Both the position numbers and the translations under genes were made by a program. From the NCBI RefSeq assembly GCF_002844275.1, contig NZ_NXGX01000002.1:372001-436000 (forward strand): a stretch of 64,000 bases of DNA. The letters run 5' to 3'. Source of the DNA: Thalassospira lohafexi. Its GTDB lineage: Bacteria > Pseudomonadota > Alphaproteobacteria > Rhodospirillales > Thalassospiraceae. Under the pieces are notes generated by a model that worked only from the letters and a program-made list of their open reading frames with translations, did no database searches and was not told where the DNA came from. Shown piece by piece: positions 34,915 to 42,874 of the stretch. The first letter of the stretch is position 1. Each line of letters begins with the position of its first letter.

Positions 34915-37158
34915 TTATTCAAACTTGTTGGACCGCGGGAAACCATTTGGCGGCAGGCGCCCTGCCCCGGCACGTTTGCCGGTCCATTCGGCGAGATCAG
35001 TCACAGTCCGGGTACGGCCTTCGTTGCCGCCCATAGCCCAGCTCAGACCGTCTTCAAGCTTGAACATGATCAGGTCTGAAAGACCGCCTTGACGGTATTT
35101 CTGCAAAATCACGCCGCGGCCGCGCGTCATTTCAGGCACTTCGGCAATCGGATAGATCAAAAGTTTACGGTTATCGCCCAAAACAGCCACATGGTCGTGT
35201 TCGACCGGCAGGCATATCTTGGCAACTTCACCCGCGCCAAGATTAAGGATCTGTTTGCCGTTCTTGGTCTGGGCAACAACGTCTTTCTCAGCAACCTGGA
35301 AACCACGTCCGGCTGAACTTGCCACAAGCAGGTTACGATCATTCTTGTGAACGATCATGGAGACAATGTCATGTTCCTGTGGCAGGTCGATTGAAAGACG
35401 GATCGGTTCACCATTACCACGACCACCGGGCAGCTTGTCACACGACATGGTGTAACAACGTCCTGCCGTTGACAAGATAATCACTTTGTCGGTCGTAAAG
35501 GCCTTAAGCGCAAAGCGGCCTTCGTCGCCATCCTTGAATTTAAGGTCGCCAAGGTCGGCAACATGCCCCTTAAGGGCACGAACCCAGCCCATTTTCGAAC
35601 AAATGATCGTAATCGGTTCGCGTTCAATCAGGGCCTCTAGCGGGACTTCAATTTCCTCTGGCGCATCACCGATCTCGGTACGGCGTTTGCCAAGTGCTGT
35701 TTTCTTGCCAAACTTTTCGCGCATCAGTTCGACTTCGTCGCGAATGCGTTCCCAACGCATTGTCTCGCTGGCAAGAAGCGCTTCCAGACCTTCCTTTTCT
35801 TCGGTCAGTTTGGCGTGCTCGTTCTTGATTTCCATCTCTTCGAGCTTGCGCAAAGACCGCAGACGCATATTCAGGATCGCATCAGCCTGAACTTCTGTCA
35901 GGTCAAACGCCTTCATCAAAGACGCCTTTGGCTCATCCTCAAACCGGATGATGCGAATGACCTCATCAAGGTTCAGATAGGCAACAAGATAGCCTTCCAA
36001 CACCTCAAGACGATGATTGATCTTGGCCAGTCGATGATTGGAACGACGGATCAGAACATCCTGACGGTGGGCCAGAAACGCGCGAAGAACTTCGCGCAAA
36101 TTCATCACACGCGGCGTGTTATCCCCATCAAGAACGTTCATGTTCAAACCAAACCGGATTTCCAGTTCGGTGTTTTTGAACAGCATTTCCATCAGATGTT
36201 CTGGTTCAACCGCACGGGTGCGTGGTTCCAGAACAAGACGGATAACATCGGTCGATTCATCGCGAACATCATTAAGAAGCGGCAGCTTCTTGGCAATCAT
36301 CAAATCGGCGATGCGTTCAACCAGCTTGGCCTTTTGAACCTGATAGGGAACTTCAGTGATCACAACCTGATAGAGGCCGTGGCTGAGTTTTTCGACTTCC
36401 CACTTTGCACGCAGGCGGAAGGATCCACGCCCGGTCGCATAGGCCTCAAGAATATTTTCGCGCGGTTCAACCAGAACACCACCTGTCGGGAAATCAGGTC
36501 CCGGCACACAGCGCACAAGCTCGGCAATCGAGGTTTCCGGGTTGTCGATAAGCTTGATCAGACCTTTACACAGCTCGTCCGCATTATGGGGGGGTATGTT
36601 GGTTGCCATACCAACTGCAATGCCCGACGCACCGTTCGCCAAAAGGTTCGGAAACGCGGCGGGCATAACGATCGGTTCTTGTTCTTCACCGTCATAGGTC
36701 GACCGGAAATCAACCGCGTCCTCGTCCAGACCGTCCATCAAAGCCGCCGCAACGGCGGTCATACGGGCTTCGGTATATCGCATGGCCGCGGCGTTATCGC
36801 CGTCAATATTGCCAAAGTTACCCTGCCCGTCGACAAGCGGATAACGCACTGCAAAATCCTGTGCCAGACGCACAAGCGCGTCATAGACCGACTGGTCACC
36901 ATGCGGGTGATACTTACCGATCACGTCACCAACCACACGCGCGCATTTCTTAAACCCGTGTTCCGGGTTCAATTTCAATTGGCGCATGGCGAAAAGAAGA
37001 CGGCGATGTACTGGTTTCAATCCATCGCGAACATCGGGAAGAGAACGCGACATGATCGTCGACATCGCATAAGCAAGGTAACGTTCGCTCAGCGCGTCGG
37101 CAAGGCGGGTTTCCCTGATTTGGCCGGCACCGGCCGGGTCGGAAGTCTTGGTGCTCAT
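34915..37158 (-). CDS. parC: DNA topoisomerase IV subunit A
   Basis: ParC is the DNA-cutting subunit of topoisomerase IV, which separates linked daughter chromosomes. The 747-residue product has catalytic tyrosine Y128 in AAMRYTEARMT and the quinolone-region motif HPHGDQS at 84-90. The C-terminal part (about 500-747) has weak beta-pinwheel repeats without the GyrA box, which separates it from GyrA. The positions equivalent to E. coli ParC Ser80 and Glu84 hold Gln and Asp; I believe Gln is common in alphaproteobacterial ParC, but could not check. parE is not in the window. Confidence 0.95.
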   Translation of the reverse strand: MSTKTSDPAGAGQIRETRLADALSERYLAYAMSTIMSRSLPDVRDGLKPVHRRLLFAMRQLKLNPEHGFKKCARVVGDVIGKYHPHGDQSVYDALVRLAQDFAVRYPLVDGQGNFGNIDGDNAAAMRYTEARMTAVAAALMDGLDEDAVDFRSTYDGEEQEPIVMPAAFPNLLANGASGIAVGMATNIPPHNADELCKGLIKLIDNPETSIAELVRCVPGPDFPTGGVLVEPRENILEAYATGRGSFRLRAKWEVEKLSHGLYQVVITEVPYQVQKAKLVERIADLMIAKKLPLLNDVRDESTDVIRLVLEPRTRAVEPEHLMEMLFKNTELEIRFGLNMNVLDGDNTPRVMNLREVLRAFLAHRQDVLIRRSNHRLAKINHRLEVLEGYLVAYLNLDEVIRIIRFEDEPKASLMKAFDLTEVQADAILNMRLRSLRKLEEMEIKNEHAKLTEEKEGLEALLASETMRWERIRDEVELMREKFGKKTALGKRRTEIGDAPEEIEVPLEALIEREPITIICSKMGWVRALKGHVADLGDLKFKDGDEGRFALKAFTTDKVIILSTAGRCYTMSCDKLPGGRGNGEPIRLSIDLPQEHDIVSMIVHKNDRNLLVASSAGRGFQVAEKDVVAQTKNGKQILNLGAGEVAKICLPVEHDHVAVLGDNRKLLIYPIAEVPEMTRGRGVILQKYRQGGLSDLIMFKLEDGLSWAMGGNEGRTRTVTDLAEWTGKRAGAGRLPPNGFPRSNKFE

Positions 37159-37295
37159 GAACGGTTTTTCTTATTTCTTTGCAGAATGGACAGGTGTGAC
37201 AACACAAACGATTTTGGCGTCAATGTCTCACTGTTCTGGCAACATACTACGCCCGGCGTAGGAGTGGTCAACATGTGCTGTACAAAATGGGTGAT

Positions 37296-38051
37296 TTATT
37301 TTTCTTGCACGGGCACAGACCGCCAGACATGGCTGACAAGACGGTCGCGTGCCGCGACAGGCTTTAGGGCTTTTGCTTCGAAAATATCGCGATGAATGAA
37401 GAACCCGGTAAGCTTAAGCCCATCGCGTATCTGGTCGGAAAGCGGTGCGGCCTTGCGTGCGTCCGATCCCTGCCCACCGGCAAGAAAGGCCGGTAATGGC
37501 AACAGACGATCACGATAGGCATGACCGGCTTCTTCCGCCACAGCCCGCCCACTTTTGGGCGACACATAAGCAAGCCCCGTGGTCGCATTTGTCGCCGCAC
37601 AGCAATCAAGTGCAAGACCATAACCAAGTTCTTCAAGAAGGCCGACCTCCCAACGGATATAGGCAGGCAGCCACTGTTCGGCCTTTAAAGCCGACAGCAA
37701 TGCGATGGTTCCATGGAATAAATCAGGATGGGATTCACGTTCGGGCAAGGTCGCATCAAGCATGGCACAGGCCGAACTCATCGCCATCAACGGCCCCGCA
37801 GACAGCAAAAGATCAGCCGCGTGCGCACCAGTTAACTCACAGCGAAATTGTCCAAGATGTTCCGCCAGCCGTGCCGACCACCCCACCCGCACTTCATTTC
37901 CCGGCTCAAGTGTACCGCGCATTGATTTGCTGGTGGCACCTCGCACCATGCCAGCATGACGGCCATAATCACGGGTCAGGACGGATAAACGAACGGCATT
38001 TTCGCCGAGTTTGCGTGTCGAAAGAACAATGCCGTCATCACGCCAGTCCAT
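37296..38051 (-). CDS. recO: DNA repair protein RecO
   Basis: RecO helps load RecA on SSB-coated single strands in the RecFOR pathway. The 251-residue product has the N-terminal OB-fold (about 1-80; WRDDGIVLSTRKLGENAVRL, YGRHAGMVRGATS) and the helical domain after it (WEVGLLEELGYGLALDCCAA). It lies downstream of era-rnc-lepB on the same strand, a conserved order, with two small membrane-protein genes interposed. The typical C-terminal zinc cysteines are reduced to the CC pair. Confidence 0.92.
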   Translation of the reverse strand: MDWRDDGIVLSTRKLGENAVRLSVLTRDYGRHAGMVRGATSKSMRGTLEPGNEVRVGWSARLAEHLGQFRCELTGAHAADLLLSAGPLMAMSSACAMLDATLPERESHPDLFHGTIALLSALKAEQWLPAYIRWEVGLLEELGYGLALDCCAATNATTGLAYVSPKSGRAVAEEAGHAYRDRLLPLPAFLAGGQGSDARKAAPLSDQIRDGLKLTGFFIHRDIFEAKALKPVAARDRLVSHVWRSVPVQEK

Positions 38052-38060
38052 GCACGCACC

Positions 38061-38228
38061 TTAGAAAAAGCCGCTGGGCACTATCAGTCGGGTCACAAGG
38101 AAAAAGAAACCAATCAAGCAGGACGCAAGACAGAAAAGAGCCACGCCCAGAACAGCTTTTCTGCCCCATGAACGGTTTTCGACGTCTTCGACAGCCATAT
38201 CGATTGGATCGGTGGAATGTTTGGTCAT
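38061..38228 (-). CDS. small membrane protein, 55 residues, coupled to its upstream neighbour
   Basis: I recognise no family. ATG 38226-38228 shares one base with the stop of the preceding small gene (TAATG); a longer open frame starting at 38258 would overlap that gene. The peptide has a polar N-terminus (MTKHSTDPIDMAVEDVENRSWGRK in outline) and one hydrophobic helix at about residues 25-46 (VLGVALFCLASCLIGFFFLV). It ends 9 bases before recO, so it lies inside the era-recO transcript. A role linked to envelope or recO is not supported. Confidence 0.6.
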   Translation of the reverse strand: MTKHSTDPIDMAVEDVENRSWGRKAVLGVALFCLASCLIGFFFLVTRLIVPSGFF

Positions 38229-38458
38229 TAATTCGGGCCTCCGCCCGTCATCTTCCAAAACAACCCGAGCAAAAAGATGCTCAGCGCTGCCAGCAGTGCA
38301 ATAAGGTTAAGTGGGCGATGCAAAAAAGAGGTTTCGCGACGTACGGACGAACGATCAATCCGTTTCCGGAAAGGTTTTCTGGCAATGCGCGCAACAATCA
38401 TTGCGGCAACAGCGCCAACAACAATCAAGACAACGCCCCAAAACGATCCGATTTCCAT
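38228..38458 (-). CDS. small membrane protein, 76 residues, two predicted helices
   Basis: I recognise no family. The peptide starts MEIGSFWGVVLIVVG and has hydrophobic helices at about 4-24 and 48-68. They are joined by a strongly basic segment (RIARKPFRKRIDRSSVRRE) expected to face the cytoplasm, so a hairpin in the inner membrane is likely. It begins 44 bases after era and overlaps the next small gene by one base. Conserved coding in two consecutive, coupled frames supports a real gene pair. Confidence 0.65.
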   Translation of the reverse strand: MEIGSFWGVVLIVVGAVAAMIVARIARKPFRKRIDRSSVRRETSFLHRPLNLIALLAALSIFLLGLFWKMTGGGPN

Positions 38459-38502
38459 TATCTATCCCGTGATTGATAGCTCATCCGTACGGCGCGTTTA
38501 AG

Positions 38503-39441
38503 TCAGGCGTTGGGGTCCAGGCCCCACATGGCGAACCGATTGGGATCGTCGCCCCAGTTTTCACGCACCTTAACAAACAAGAACAAATGAACACGACGTT
38601 CGAAAATCGCCTCAAGTTCCTTGCGCGCATCACTGCCCAGTGCCTTGATCCGTTTGCCACCCTTGCCCAGAATGATGGCCTTTTGGCCCTCACGCTCAAC
38701 AAAAATGGTTTGCTCAAGCTTGACTGAACCGTCTTTACGCTCTTCCCAAAGCTCGGTTTCCACCGTTGCAGAATACGGCAACTCCTGCTGAAGCTGATAG
38801 TATAGCTTCTCGCGGGTGATTTCCGCTGCCAGCAGACGAAGCGGCATGTCAGACACATCGTCTTCTGGGAACATCCAAGGGCCATCAGGCATTTTTGCCG
38901 AAAGGAAATTAACCAGATCCTGTGTTCCGGCACCCTTTTTAGCTGAAATCATAAACACATCGGTAAAGACTTCATGCGCAAACAGATCTTGCGACAGGCG
39001 CAAAAGTTTTTCCTTATCCGTAACCTTGTCGACCTTGTTTAAGGCCAATATGGCTTTGCGGTGCTGATCTTTAAGCTGCTTGATGATGGCCTGATCTTCT
39101 GCGGTAACACCTGCCCCGGCATCAATAACAAGAACAATCAGATCCGCATCATCTGCACTATTCCACGCGGCTTTGACCATGGCGCGGTCAAGGCGGCGTT
39201 TGGGGGCGAAAATCCCCGGCGTATCAATGAAAACAATTTGTGCATCTTCGGTCATGACAATACCGCGCACACGGGTACGGGTTGTCTGCACCTTGGGCGA
39301 GACAATCGATACTTTCGTACCGACAAGCTGGTTCAGCAGGGTCGACTTGCCCGCGTTTGGTGCACCAACAAGTGCAACAAAGCCGCAGCGCTGCTGATAA
39401 GGTAATCTGTCTTCACTCACAGGTGTGGGAACCTCATTCAT
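38503..39441 (-). CDS. era: GTPase Era
   Basis: Era is an essential GTPase that binds 16S rRNA during 30S assembly. The 312-residue product has G1 GAPNAGKS (26-33), the switch I region with VQTTRTRVRGI, G3 DTPG, G4 NKVDK and a C-terminal KH domain (about 215-300) with ILGKGGKRIKALGSDARKEL. It overlaps the rnc end by 8 bases, so rnc and era are coupled, matching the conserved lepB-rnc-era order. Length is normal. Confidence 0.97.
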   Translation of the reverse strand: MNEVPTPVSEDRLPYQQRCGFVALVGAPNAGKSTLLNQLVGTKVSIVSPKVQTTRTRVRGIVMTEDAQIVFIDTPGIFAPKRRLDRAMVKAAWNSADDADLIVLVIDAGAGVTAEDQAIIKQLKDQHRKAILALNKVDKVTDKEKLLRLSQDLFAHEVFTDVFMISAKKGAGTQDLVNFLSAKMPDGPWMFPEDDVSDMPLRLLAAEITREKLYYQLQQELPYSATVETELWEERKDGSVKLEQTIFVEREGQKAIILGKGGKRIKALGSDARKELEAIFERRVHLFLFVKVRENWGDDPNRFAMWGLDPNA

Positions 39442-40117
39442 AGCTCAGTTTATCCAACATCAATTGGGCGGCTATCTGTTCCGCCTCACGTTTTGATTTG
39501 CCTTCGGCACTGACACTGTCGCCATCACTGGTGGTCAGTTCGATGGTAAAAACAGGTGCATGAGCCGGGCCTTCGCGGCCAACCATTTCATACTTTGGAA
39601 GCGGCTTCCCGCGTCCTTGCAGCCATTCCTGCAACTGGGTTTTCGCATCCTGGGGCGGCTTGTTATCTTCATCAAGAAGCGGCGTCCACAGCTTTTCAAT
39701 AAAGCTACGCGCCGGTTCCAAGCCACCGTCAAGATAGAGTGCGGCAATCACTGCTTCCATGCAATCAGATAAAATTGCCGGATTGGTATCGGCACCCGCA
39801 GCACGTTCGCCTTTTGCCATCTGGATGTGATCACCCAGATGGATCTGGACTGCAACACGCGCAAGTGTCTCACGCCGCACAAGGGCGACGAAGCGCTTGG
39901 CCATAGCCCCTTCGCGTTCGCGCCCGAAACGGGTGTATAGCATATCAGCCACGACCAGACCAAGAACACGATCGCCAAGGAACTCAAGGCGTTCGTTGCC
40001 CCCACTCAGTGCGTCTTTGCCCTTTGCCGCACTACGATGCGTTAAGGCGACACGCAGAAGGTCCGGGTCAGAAAAACCGTGATCAATTTCTGGGATCAGC
40101 GGAGCACCATCGCCCAT
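39434..40117 (-). CDS. rnc: ribonuclease III
   Basis: RNase III cuts double-stranded RNA in rRNA maturation and mRNA control. The 227-residue product has the signature ERLEFLGDRVL at 42-52 (the usual S is R here), the second catalytic acids in ILSDCMEAVIAALYLDGG and a C-terminal double-stranded RNA-binding domain (about 155-225). Its start shares a base with the lepB stop, and its end overlaps era. The protein is complete and of family length. Confidence 0.97.
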   Translation of the reverse strand: MGDGAPLIPEIDHGFSDPDLLRVALTHRSAAKGKDALSGGNERLEFLGDRVLGLVVADMLYTRFGREREGAMAKRFVALVRRETLARVAVQIHLGDHIQMAKGERAAGADTNPAILSDCMEAVIAALYLDGGLEPARSFIEKLWTPLLDEDNKPPQDAKTQLQEWLQGRGKPLPKYEMVGREGPAHAPVFTIELTTSDGDSVSAEGKSKREAEQIAAQLMLDKLSYE

Positions 40118-40863
40118 CAGTTAACCCCTTGGAACAGGCGGTCATAGCGGATGCTGCCCAAATCATAGATCGGCTGCGAACTGTCCTTGGAATAGAACAG
40201 GAATTCAGCGCGGCCAACAAGGTTCTCAATCGGAACGAAGCGGAAGCGTGACGGGAATGCGCGGCTGTCTGCCGAATTGTCGCGGTTATCACCCATCATG
40301 AAGAAATGGTCTTCAGGTACGGTAAATGGCTCGGTGTTGTCACTTGGCCCCTGATCGCCAAACAGCTCAAGGATACGGTGTACTCGACCATTGGGAAGCG
40401 TTTCAAGATACTGTGCAACGGCTGCTGAACGCCCGGTCCCATCGGTCAGGATGTAATCTTCGATCCGTTCGCGTTCGACCATCTTGTTGTTGATGTAAAG
40501 ACGCCCGTTGGTCACCTGAACGGTATCACCCGGAAGTCCGATCACACGTTTGATGTAATCCTGCGACGTATCAGACGGCAGTTTGAAAACAACAACGTCA
40601 CCGCGCTCAGGCTGTGATTCCATCACACGACCCGGTATCAGCGGCAGGCTGAAGGGCAAACTGTGTTTGGAATACCCGAACGAAAACTTTGACACGAACA
40701 GGTAATCGCCGACCAGCAAGGTCGGAATCATCGACCCGGACGGAATGTTAAACGGCTCATATGCGAATGTGCGAACCAGAAGCGCGATGAGAACGGCCCA
40801 GAAAACGGTTTTCAGAGTATCGAGAATTCCACCCGTTTTCTTTTTATGCACTAGCTTTTCCAT
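40117..40863 (-). CDS. lepB: signal peptidase I
   Basis: LepB removes Sec and Tat signal peptides on the periplasmic side of the inner membrane. I start at ATG 40861-40863 (MEKLVHKKK), giving 248 residues; a TTG 15 bases upstream is the alternative. One N-terminal helix (about 14-34) precedes catalytic S44 in PSGSM; the general base is K105 in DYIKRVIGLPGD. GDNRDNSADSR is box E. It sits between acpS and rnc in the housekeeping operon. Confidence 0.96.
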   Translation of the reverse strand: MEKLVHKKKTGGILDTLKTVFWAVLIALLVRTFAYEPFNIPSGSMIPTLLVGDYLFVSKFSFGYSKHSLPFSLPLIPGRVMESQPERGDVVVFKLPSDTSQDYIKRVIGLPGDTVQVTNGRLYINNKMVERERIEDYILTDGTGRSAAVAQYLETLPNGRVHRILELFGDQGPSDNTEPFTVPEDHFFMMGDNRDNSADSRAFPSRFRFVPIENLVGRAEFLFYSKDSSQPIYDLGSIRYDRLFQGVN

Positions 40864-40891
40864 TCCGTGTCTTACCAATCACTTTAATCTG

Positions 40892-41287
40892 TCAATCCGC
40901 CGAAATAACCACAACAGCGTTGGCCAATGGATATTCATCCGTCAACGTCACATACACTGATGCAATTTTCCCGTCAGGGGTCAATTCTTCAAGTCTTTTC
41001 AAAGCACCGTCTATCAAAACCATGTCAGGTTTACCACTGGGTTGATGCACAACCCCCATCGTATTGTGATAAACACCCCGGCGAAAGCCTGTTCCCAATG
41101 CCTTTGAGCACGCCTCTTTGGCAGCAAAAGACATGGCAAGCGACGATGCAGTCCGATGTGGGCGGCGCTTTGCACGGGCAATTTCAACCTCGGTAAAGAC
41201 ACGTTTCATGAAACGTTCGCCGTGACGCTCAAGAGCCGTCTCTATCCGGCGGATGTCACACAAATCTGTGCCAATCCCGATAATCAT
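40892..41287 (-). CDS. acpS: holo-[acyl-carrier-protein] synthase
   Basis: AcpS transfers 4'-phosphopantetheine from CoA to ACP. The 131-residue product has the family start [16 protein letters not shown], with the magnesium-binding aspartate, and [15 protein letters not shown] in the second half with its magnesium-binding glutamate. It overlaps pdxJ by 4 bases (ATGA), the conserved alphaproteobacterial pdxJ-acpS-lepB order. Length is normal. Confidence 0.96.
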   Translation of the reverse strand: MIIGIGTDLCDIRRIETALERHGERFMKRVFTEVEIARAKRRPHRTASSLAMSFAAKEACSKALGTGFRRGVYHNTMGVVHQPSGKPDMVLIDGALKRLEELTPDGKIASVYVTLTDEYPLANAVVVISAD

Positions 41288-42036
41288 TTAGCACCCGTTT
41301 CAAGGCCACGCGCCTCATCCATAAGACGGCGCATTTTGCCAATCGCAGCTTCCAGACCGACAAAGATCGCCTCGCCGATCAAAAAATGCCCAATGTTAAG
41401 TTCCGCAATAGCAGGAATCGCCGCAATCGGTTTGACCGTGTCGTAATTCAGACCATGCCCGGCATGGATTTCAAGCCCGATCGCAGAACCATAGGCAACT
41501 GCCTTGCCGATACGCTGAAGTTCCCGGTTACGATCATCCTCGGTCTGCGCATCACAATAGGCACCGGTATGAATTTCAACAACGGGTGCGCCAAGACTTT
41601 TGGCAGCATCAAGCTGTTCTTTCGATGCTTCGATAAACAGCGACACCCGGATACCGGCATCACCAAGCTCAGACACAAACCGCTTGAGATGATTGTGCCC
41701 ACCAGCGACATCAAGACCGCCTTCGGTCGTGCGTTCTTCACGTTTTTCCGGAACCAGACAAACAGCGTGCGGCTTTGTTTCAAGCGCAATCGCCAGCATC
41801 TCATCGGTTGCGGCCATTTCAAAATTCAACGGAATATCAATATGTTCACGAAGCTTCTTCATGTCATCATCAGAAATATGACGACGGTCTTCGCGCAAGT
41901 GCGCGGTAATTCCGTCTGCACCGGCGGCCTGCGCAAGGGCCGCCGCACGTGCAGGATCAGGTGCAACACCCCCACGGGCATTCCGTACAGTCGCAACATG
42001 GTCAATATTGACGCCGAGCCGAAGTTTCGAACTCAT
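41284..42036 (-). CDS. pdxJ: pyridoxine 5'-phosphate synthase
   Basis: PdxJ condenses 1-deoxyxylulose 5-phosphate with 3-amino-2-oxopropyl phosphate to make pyridoxine 5'-phosphate. The 250-residue TIM-barrel product has [17 protein letters not shown] at the N-terminus, [23 protein letters not shown], the EIHTGAYC turn and the C-terminal phosphate-binding [11 protein letters not shown]. It overlaps both neighbours by 4 bases, so translation of DUF2062-pdxJ-acpS is tightly coupled. Confidence 0.97.
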   Translation of the reverse strand: MSSKLRLGVNIDHVATVRNARGGVAPDPARAAALAQAAGADGITAHLREDRRHISDDDMKKLREHIDIPLNFEMAATDEMLAIALETKPHAVCLVPEKREERTTEGGLDVAGGHNHLKRFVSELGDAGIRVSLFIEASKEQLDAAKSLGAPVVEIHTGAYCDAQTEDDRNRELQRIGKAVAYGSAIGLEIHAGHGLNYDTVKPIAAIPAIAELNIGHFLIGEAIFVGLEAAIGKMRRLMDEARGLETGAK

Positions 42037-42743
42037 GAAGTTTCATCCTGCTTTTTGGTGGCACTCTTTGCCGCACTTCCGATCTTTTCCTTCGCACTTT
42101 CAAGCATCGGCACCAACCCATGGCGGTCCGATTTTTTCATGCGACGCAAAATACGGTTATGGCGATAAATCCCCACAGCGCGACGCACCGGGAAGTAAAA
42201 CAGCATCCAGACCACAAGTGAAGTCGGAACACAGCCAACGATCATCGGCCAGATAATATCGACAATGCCGTGCCACAGATTTCCCAGTGTCGTGTGATCG
42301 GCCGGATCCCAATGGCCAAAAATCAATCCCCCGCCAATATAGCTCAGCCCCAAGGTGATGAAATCCCAAAGAACGGTCATATCAAAATGAACCGCCTGTG
42401 CGGTTTCATCCACACCGAGTATCCAGTTTCCGCTGGTATAAAGCCATATCCAGATAAACGGGAATGTCCAGGGATTACCGATAATCGTGCCCAGCAGCGA
42501 TGCAACAAGGTTGCTTCGCAAGACAAAGCTTAGAATCGCAGACAGAACAAAATGAAACCCGATAAACGGCGTAAAGGAAACCGCCGCCCCGATCGCAAAA
42601 CCCGACGCAATGCTGTAGGGCGACCCCGGCAAGCGTGCGACACGATGGGCAAAATATTGCGACGAGCGCCGCCATCCGCCGCGCGGCCAAACCACGTTGC
42701 GAAATTTTTCAAAGGAATTTGGTTTGATGCGGCGCCGAAACAT
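42033..42743 (-). CDS. DUF2062 family membrane protein
   Basis: The function is unknown. The 236-residue product has the DUF2062 core with three to four hydrophobic segments: about 50-72, 78-100, 105-120 and 165-195. Typical stretches are [29 protein letters not shown] and [24 protein letters not shown]. The N- and C-terminal tails are basic. It overlaps pdxJ by 4 bases and follows the (p)ppGpp synthetase gene by about 130 bases, a common alphaproteobacterial position for this family. Confidence 0.88.
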   Translation of the reverse strand: MFRRRIKPNSFEKFRNVVWPRGGWRRSSQYFAHRVARLPGSPYSIASGFAIGAAVSFTPFIGFHFVLSAILSFVLRSNLVASLLGTIIGNPWTFPFIWIWLYTSGNWILGVDETAQAVHFDMTVLWDFITLGLSYIGGGLIFGHWDPADHTTLGNLWHGIVDIIWPMIVGCVPTSLVVWMLFYFPVRRAVGIYRHNRILRRMKKSDRHGLVPMLESAKEKIGSAAKSATKKQDETS

Positions 42744-42874
42744 GTGGGATCAGTTCTGGGAAAAATCAGGTAAACCAAGACAAAGTCGAGGCATATGGGT
42801 AAGTGCTACCTGCGCACTTGGCAAGGCTTTTACGCCGAAACAATCGAAAAGGCGAAGGACGTTACGTTTCCCCA

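Noticed and set aside
35815-37395. A 526-codon open frame on the plus strand opposite parC
   Set aside because: It is fully antisense to a clear topoisomerase IV gene, shows no recognisable domain and is the kind of shadow frame that biased codon use produces.
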